DNA of 19,126 nt. Origin: Candidatus Treponema excrementipullorum (lineage in GTDB: Bacteria > Spirochaetota > Spirochaetia > Treponematales > Treponemataceae). The DNA is taken from positions 1-19,126 of the forward strand of contig JAHLFV010000003.1 of NCBI GenBank assembly GCA_018883625.1, written 5' to 3'. Shown piece by piece: positions 15,010-19,126 of the stretch (within the stretch, counting starts at the first letter, position 1; every line of letters begins with the position of its first letter). The position numbers and the translations under genes are program-made. Under the pieces are notes generated by a model. That model searched no databases. It was not told the DNA's origin and saw only the letters and a list, made by a program, of their open reading frames with translations.

Positions 15010-15987
15010 ATGAAAAAATTACGGACAACATTGTTTGTTTGTCTTACTGCATTGGCAGTACTTACAGCCTTTGGTTGTAAAGGTGCCCAAGATTTAGGAA
15101 AAGACGCCGGCAAATGGGGGGGGCAAAGTGTTGACAAGGCGGGAGTACCTAAAACACTGACATTAACGGCAAATAATGGTGGTATTGATTTCTATTGCTT
15201 TACAGATGAAAATGGTGTCGTTGTAGAAGGTTATACAACAACTGGTACGGTGAGAAACAAAGACGGTAGAATTACCTTTGATTTTAGTCCTATTATGAAA
15301 GATAAAACAACGGAAACATATACCTTGTATATCCATCAGCCTGATGTTAAACCGACAAAATCCGGTGATGAAGCAAATGCAATTGCAGGTTCCCGTGACT
15401 TCCGTGGTACTGTAACTATCCAATCCGGTGGTGCAGTAAAGATTAATGCATCTGACTATAAAGATGAAGTTACTCCTATCGGCATTTTACCTATTTTCTG
15501 CAATGAAGTTGGAAAAACGGATCAGAAACCTTCAACTCCAGCAGGAATGGTAAACGGCAATAACCATGGAGACTACACAATCAAGCAAATCATTCCCTTT
15601 GAACCTGAAGATAAAACATTGACCGTATCTGAAGCAACAAAAGTTGGTACAAAGTATCAGAAAATTCAGAGATTACAATTCGACGTAACCATTCCTGAAA
15701 CAGAAACGAAAAAACTTATCATGCCGGCACAGACGTATCCCTATGCTTTAACACTTGCACAGGATCAGTATGTCGCTGGAGAAACCCCTGATGATGAAAA
15801 TTATACCAAGAATAAAGATATTTTATGGGTCAAGATAGTAGAAGTTAAAGCTCACGTGGAAAATCCTACCTTAAAATCATCTGAATTTAACAATGCAAAG
15901 ATTAATAAGAACAGCTATGAAGTTCAAGCCTCAGTGCTTGATACAGGTAGCTATGTTTTGGAACCTGTTCTCCCCGGAGAAAAATAA
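15010..15987 (+). CDS. putative surface lipoprotein, unrecognised, with poly-G tract
   Basis: 325 residues. The signal peptide (MKKLRTTLFVCLTALAVLTA) ends in the lipobox AFGC with Cys23. The mature part is hydrophilic, threonine- and lysine-rich and probably mostly beta-strand (for example TLTLTANNGGIDFYCF and GTVTIQSGGAVKIN), with two further cysteines. No family is recognised, and it is unlike the neighbouring ankyrin protein. The start has AAGGAG at a good distance. A run of eight G (15116-15123) at codons 36-38 lies just after the lipidated Cys. A change of one base either way would introduce an early stop, so expression could be phase variable. It is monocistronic, followed by a hairpin at 15987 and a strong terminator at 16058. 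Location on the outer surface is inference. Confidence 0.85.
   Translation: MKKLRTTLFVCLTALAVLTAFGCKGAQDLGKDAGKWGGQSVDKAGVPKTLTLTANNGGIDFYCFTDENGVVVEGYTTTGTVRNKDGRITFDFSPIMKDKTTETYTLYIHQPDVKPTKSGDEANAIAGSRDFRGTVTIQSGGAVKINASDYKDEVTPIGILPIFCNEVGKTDQKPSTPAGMVNGNNHGDYTIKQIIPFEPEDKTLTVSEATKVGTKYQKIQRLQFDVTIPETETKKLIMPAQTYPYALTLAQDQYVAGETPDDENYTKNKDILWVKIVEVKAHVENPTLKSSEFNNAKINKNSYEVQASVLDTGSYVLEPVLPGEK
15116..15123 (+). repeat. G8 homopolymer in coding sequence
   Basis: Eight consecutive G inside the lipoprotein gene, encoding the end of Trp36 and Gly37-Gly38. Nine G would put a TGA four codons on; seven G gives a TGA about a dozen codons on. This is the only G run of this length I noticed in the window. 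Confidence 0.95.
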
Positions 15988-16006
15988 TCGGTATGCACAT
16001 ACCGAT
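15987..16006. repeat. perfect 9-bp-stem palindrome at lipoprotein stop
   Basis: ATCGGTATGCACATACCGAT starts on the last base of the stop codon and can form a 9-bp stem with a 2-base centre. Half of it (TCGGTATG) is repeated right after. There is no T-run, so it may protect the 3' end or bind a protein instead of terminating. Confidence 0.7.
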
Positions 16007-16057
16007 TCGGTATGTAACTAAGCGGTTTGGAGGCACGTTCCTTTAAGCCGGCTTTAC

Positions 16058-16096
16058 AAAAAAGTTGCCCTGCTTTGTGCGGGCAGCTTTTTTTTT
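16058..16096 (+). terminator. intrinsic terminator of the lipoprotein gene
   Basis: AAAAAAGTTGCCC (16058-16070) pairs with GGGCAGCTTTTTT (from 16081) across a 10-nt loop, followed by a run of nine T. It is a strong rho-independent signal about 70 bp after the stop codon. Confidence 0.9.
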
Positions 16097-16362
16097 GTTT
16101 TATACGGCTTGTCCTGTCCACCGAATGTAGTAAGCGGAGATATCTTGCCTAAAGGCTTACATTATTTGCCAAGTTTTTGCTAAAAACCTGCTGAGCTTTT
16201 TGGCATTAGCTAAGAAAAAGTCGGCACCTTATTGAGCGATCTGCCCCAGGTTCCCTTCTTTTGATGTAAAAGTTTTTGAACAGTTAAACAATTCTAGCCA
16301 GTCACACCTGTTGTATCGGGTCGTGTGCACAGATAAGTGCAAAATAGACATACGTGCTTGCT
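16097..16362. other. gene-free stretch with repeat debris
   Basis: No coding frame of useful length or with a ribosome binding site is seen. It holds repeat copy 1 (16111-16154) and several imperfect hairpins, for example GCCAA...TTGGC at about 16168-16204 and CTTTTT...AAAAAG at about 16195-16219. It borders a fragment of an Rpn gene, so it is probably the scar of past transposase-gene turnover. Confidence 0.5.
16111..16154 (+). repeat. 44-bp repeat, copy 1
   Basis: Begins GTCCTGTCCACCGAA and ends CCTAAAG. It matches 17391-17434 in the same orientation at 37 of 44 positions. Just before it, CGGCTTGTCCT (16105-16115) is the exact reverse complement of 17480-17490. The two copies bracket the Rpn transposase gene. 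Confidence 0.85.
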
Positions 16363-16413
16363 CTAAAGCTCAGAATATAAAATTCTCCCGTCAGGAAAAA
16401 GTCGTTTGAAGAC
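16363..16413 (-). pseudogene. fragment of a second Rpn-family gene
   Basis: Two bases after the stop codon of the intact Rpn gene, in another frame, the minus strand reads VFKRLFPDGRILYSEL and stops. This matches AAFKRLFPDGRPHMKYEL inside the intact gene. The nucleotides are also alike (CTCCCGTC, GGAAA, AGTCGTTTGAAG on the plus strand at 16385 and about 16657). It is the tail of a paralogue or a recombination scar. Confidence 0.75.
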
Positions 16414-16415
16414 TA

Positions 16416-17246
16416 TTATACACTGAAAGTGTCACGGAGCTTTTCTATCTCTTCAATGGACATATGAGTCAAAGACGCAATTACTTCTGTAGACAATCCC
16501 TGCTCAAAGGCGGTATACACAACAGTCAGTATCCCGTCTTCCCGGCCTTTAGCTATACCTCTTTCTTCCCCGATTTCTATACCTTCTTTTATTCCTTCTG
16601 CTCTGCCTTCACGCCATTTATCGTACAAGTCTAATTCATATTTCATATGGGGCCTCCCGTCTGGAAAGAGTCGTTTGAAGGCTGCTACTTTGTCGGCAAT
16701 AGGACGGGCTTCATCTGTAACCGTGGCGGTAGATAAGTACTGTAATAATGCCCGTAATCTGGGATCTTGTGCCTTCTCAAACGCACTTGTATTATACACT
16801 ACTTTTATCTGTTCGTCGCCTATTTCCTGTCCATTTTGTTTCCAAACAGTCTGACTTTCGTAAACCGGAAAACCATCCCCACATAAATCAAAATTACAGA
16901 TAAAAATCACATAGGATTTTTTCAGTTGATCGTAGGGATTACCTCTCAAAAGAGAGTCTACGTCAATGGCGGAGTGGTAATACCGCATTCGTTTTACCAA
17001 GTTATGCTTATGAGTTGTTTGCATTTCGATGTTGTAAATCTCATTGTCACCTTCAAGATAGACGTCCATCCTGATACCCTTTGTTTGAGGGAAAAGGTTT
17101 ACCTCTTTTTGTGCCTCTAAGTAGATTACTTTTGTGATTTTTATTCCCATCAACATTTCAAGAAAGAGTTTGCAGAACTCTTCGTCTTTCATGATTTGAC
17201 TGAATAAATAGTCATCGGTTAATGTTAGCTCCTTCCATTCTTTCAT
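16416..17246 (-). CDS. Rpn family PD-(D/E)XK nuclease/putative transposase
   Basis: 276 residues, about full length for the family. Starts MKEWKELTLTDDYLFSQIMK, the usual N-terminus. The nuclease core is RMDVYLEGDNEIYNIEMQT, with the catalytic Asp and the E-x-Q of the PD-(D/E)XK fold. The C-terminus has the typical low-complexity EGRAEGIKEGIEIGEERGIA repeat, then a small helical tail. The family (PDDEXK_2, RpnA-E) comprises recombination-promoting nucleases; actual transposition is poorly documented. The ATG at 17244-17246 has a strong AGGAGGT. It is bracketed by 44-bp direct repeats and followed by a fragment of a related gene, so the locus looks recombinogenic. Catalytic residues appear intact. 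Confidence 0.92.
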   Translation of the reverse strand: MKEWKELTLTDDYLFSQIMKDEEFCKLFLEMLMGIKITKVIYLEAQKEVNLFPQTKGIRMDVYLEGDNEIYNIEMQTTHKHNLVKRMRYYHSAIDVDSLLRGNPYDQLKKSYVIFICNFDLCGDGFPVYESQTVWKQNGQEIGDEQIKVVYNTSAFEKAQDPRLRALLQYLSTATVTDEARPIADKVAAFKRLFPDGRPHMKYELDLYDKWREGRAEGIKEGIEIGEERGIAKGREDGILTVVYTAFEQGLSTEVIASLTHMSIEEIEKLRDTFSV

Positions 17247-17370
17247 CGCTATACCTCCTATATTAATTATTGCTTTAAAGAGGTGATTTTCGACGGATTC
17301 GGAGAAAATAGTTGGGAATTTTTTTTAGAATTTCTCGGGAGGATATTAGGTTGTGCTTTGAAATGCCGGA

Positions 17371-17497
17371 TAAAAGCCGGAACGGAGTGTGTCCTGTCCA
17401 CCGAACAAAGTGAGTGGAGACATCTTACCTAAAGTTACCTCGGCTTATGCCTCGGGAAAACAAAGGTCTGTACCGCAGGAGGACAAGCCGGCTTTTA
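17371..17497. repeat. 127-bp inverted-repeat element
   Basis: Perfect 10-bp ends TAAAAGCCGG (17371-17380) and CCGGCTTTTA (17488-17497), with a second nested pair TGTCCT (17390) and AGGACA (17480). The interior contains the 44-bp repeat and a CCTCGG direct repeat (about 17438-17455). It fills the gap between the MATE gene and the Rpn gene and has no open frame. It could be a degenerate MITE-like element or a large structured RNA/terminator region. Confidence 0.6.
17391..17434 (+). repeat. 44-bp repeat, copy 2
   Basis: Second copy of the element at 16111-16154, same strand, seven substitutions. It sits inside the 17371-17497 inverted-repeat element, upstream of the Rpn gene. Confidence 0.85.
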
Positions 17498-17517
17498 GCG
17501 GTACTATTGTTTCATCC

Positions 17518-18927
17518 TTATGATTGCGGTACTCCACAGCGAAACTTTTTTATAATCACCGTGTAAGAAATAAACAAAGGTACGGCAGCTCCTATCCATG
17601 CCAAGGGGCCTGCAAAACAAATTCCGGCATATTCGGCTATAGCCGGTAACGTGTATGCCGCCACGGTTCGGGCAACCAGTTCAAACACTCCCGCCATTAA
17701 AGGCATAAAGCCCCTTCCCAAACTCTGCAATACGTTTCTGTAAATAAAAATCACAAACAAAAAGGGATAAAATGGGGCGGTAATAAACAAATACTGCCGG
17801 GAAGCGGCAATAACCTCCGTTTCTCCCTGTTCAATAAACAGCGTAGAAAGGGGTTCCGCAAACACCATGGCAATCGCCATGGACACAAGGGAAAAACTTA
17901 TGGTCAATAAAGTACCGATATTTGTACCCTGTTTTATTCTGTTCAAGTCTCCTGCACCCAAATTCTGTCCTGTGTAGTTCGCCATAGTAACACCCAAAGT
18001 ACTGGCAACACCTACCGTTAACTGTTCCACCTTTTGGGCAGCCGTGTATCCTGCAATTTTTACCGCTCCAAAAATGTTCAAAGCTCCCTGCAACACTACC
18101 ACTCCAATGGCCGTAATGGAAAACTGAAACGCCATAGGAAGCCCTATTTTAAGATGCTGCCAAGCAAAATAAGAATCCCATGCATAATCCTTTTTGGTTG
18201 TTCGAACCAAAGGATACCGAACAATCATAAAAATCAGAGTGGCAAGTCCTGCCAGCGTTTGGGAAATAACCGTTGCCCAAGCGGCTCCCCCCACTCCCAT
18301 GTTAAAGTTGAGAATAAACACAATATCCAACACAATGTTTAACACGGCAGAGGCAACCAAAAAGTACAAAGGAGTTTTACTGTCTCCCAACGCCCGCAAA
18401 ATACAGGAAGTACCGTTATACAGTACAATTCCCCCGATTCCCCAATAAATTATTTTTATGTACACCGTAGCATCGGCAAAAATCTCTGTAGGCGTATTGA
18501 TAAGGCGTAAAATCGGTTCCGTGGTAATCAGGGCAACAACGGTCATAGCCACGGAAAAGGCAACGTTCAATATAATATTCATGGCAATGGAGCGTTTCAG
18601 TGCTACCGTATCTTTTGCCCCGTACTTTTGTGCCGTAATAACTGCAAACCCGGCAGTTAATCCCGTTACAAAGCCCAGTACAAGAAAGTTCATAGGGCCT
18701 GTTGTTCCCACCGCAGCAAGGGCAGCGGTACCTAACAGTCTACCTACAATAATTGTATCTGCCATGTTATACAACTGTTGTACCAAGTTACCGATAAGCA
18801 ATGGAATAGAATAAAAAAAGATAAGTTTGAAGGGGCTACCCTGTGTCATGTCTTTACCGGTACCGGCAGAGCCAGTATTACCGGTGCCGGAAACACGTTT
18901 GGGAGCCGGTTTAAAAGTAATAGCCAT
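17518..18927 (-). CDS. MATE-family efflux transporter
   Basis: 469 residues from the ATG at 18925-18927. This start is preferred because GGAGG lies 5 bases before it; the frame is open 35 codons further upstream without a ribosome binding site. An unusual Gly/Thr/Ser-rich N-terminal tail (KRVSGTGNTGSAGTGKD, built on ACCGGT/CCGG-rich repeats) precedes the first helix. The MATE signature follows: PLLIGNLVQQLYNMADTIIV, GRLLGTAALAAVG, FVTGLTAGFAVITAQKYGAK. The second half starts at about residue 240 (KIGLPMAFQFSITAIGVVVL). It resembles the MATE at 5012 more than the MepA-like one. No partner genes are on this side of the contig. Substrate unknown. Confidence 0.92.
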   Translation of the reverse strand: MAITFKPAPKRVSGTGNTGSAGTGKDMTQGSPFKLIFFYSIPLLIGNLVQQLYNMADTIIVGRLLGTAALAAVGTTGPMNFLVLGFVTGLTAGFAVITAQKYGAKDTVALKRSIAMNIILNVAFSVAMTVVALITTEPILRLINTPTEIFADATVYIKIIYWGIGGIVLYNGTSCILRALGDSKTPLYFLVASAVLNIVLDIVFILNFNMGVGGAAWATVISQTLAGLATLIFMIVRYPLVRTTKKDYAWDSYFAWQHLKIGLPMAFQFSITAIGVVVLQGALNIFGAVKIAGYTAAQKVEQLTVGVASTLGVTMANYTGQNLGAGDLNRIKQGTNIGTLLTISFSLVSMAIAMVFAEPLSTLFIEQGETEVIAASRQYLFITAPFYPFLFVIFIYRNVLQSLGRGFMPLMAGVFELVARTVAAYTLPAIAEYAGICFAGPLAWIGAAVPLFISYTVIIKKFRCGVPQS

Positions 18928-19126
18928 TTTTACCTCCGCAAAAAAGCTACAACAGACAAAAGTATGTATATCGTCGCAATAATACTGAAACTGAAAACTT
19001 TTGTACAGAGCGTATTTACCACTAAATGGCACTAAAATAAGGAAAATTATGCATATAAATGTATAGTATTTTTACGCTATCGCTCGTTGTAAGATGTGAT
19101 AGCCTGATGTGTGTGTGTGTGTGTGT
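18928..19126. other. upstream region of the MATE gene ending in (GT)9
   Basis: No gene is seen. The AT-rich 19030-19075 stretch may hold the MATE promoter, but no convincing hexamer pair is evident. The last 18 bases (19109-19126) are a pure GT dinucleotide repeat at the contig end. Confidence 0.5.

Noticed and set aside
18928..19032. N-terminal 35-codon extension of the third MATE protein
   Set aside because: The extension is Cys- and aromatic-rich with no ribosome binding site, while GGAGG precedes the ATG at 18927 at the right spacing.

Overview
This is probably the end-to-end content of one assembled contig, not an internal genomic slice. Bases 1-62 are an Illumina P5/Nextera adapter (a library artefact), and the far end stops inside a (GT)9 run. 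The DNA is moderately AT-rich. The two lipoproteins with relaxed lipoboxes, the truncated sensory-receptor-like membrane protein under a sigma28-like promoter, and the Rpn-type transposase all fit a host-associated spirochaete, most likely a Treponema. That assignment is inference; there is no rRNA or other phylogenetic marker in the window.

Layout. 63-679 (-): N-terminal part of a polytopic membrane protein cut off by the contig end. 872-2999 (-): a soluble HMA metallochaperone and a P1B-type Zn/Cd/Pb ATPase, behind a good sigma70 promoter with a 26-bp dyad just downstream of its -10. 3137-4937 (-): two adjacent unrecognised membrane-anchored proteins that share a related extracytoplasmic domain. 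5012-7311 (-): a LysR regulator followed by a MATE pump. Divergent from these is a small SemiSWEET/PQ-loop-like protein (7475-7762, +) whose 3' UTR ends in a strong terminator with a C-rich loop. 7875-10549 (-): a CPA2 cation:proton antiporter followed by a second MATE pump. 10728-12413 (+): an AspT/YidE-type transporter with two RCK_C domains, possibly expressed from a leaderless mRNA.

12483-13534 (-) is a decayed metalloid-resistance locus. An intact ArsR repressor with two TATCGATA-centred operators sits upstream of a COG0701 (ArsP-like) permease that has lost its middle and C-terminus. 13659-16096 (+) carries an internally duplicated ankyrin-repeat lipoprotein and an unrecognised lipoprotein with a G8 tract just after its signal peptide, a candidate phase-variation switch. 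16111-17497 holds a full-length Rpn-family PD-(D/E)XK transposase, a fragment of a second Rpn copy, and diverged 44-bp repeats on either side. 17518-18927 (-) is a third MATE pump.

Functionally the window is dominated by export and ion homeostasis: three MATE pumps, a metal pump, an antiporter, an AspT-like carrier and a dead arsenical permease. It also contains surface lipoproteins. No tRNA, rRNA, CRISPR array, prophage or clear defence system is visible. The points most worth following up are the G8 tract, the decayed ars locus with intact regulation, the paralogous membrane pair, and the possible 3'-UTR small RNA.
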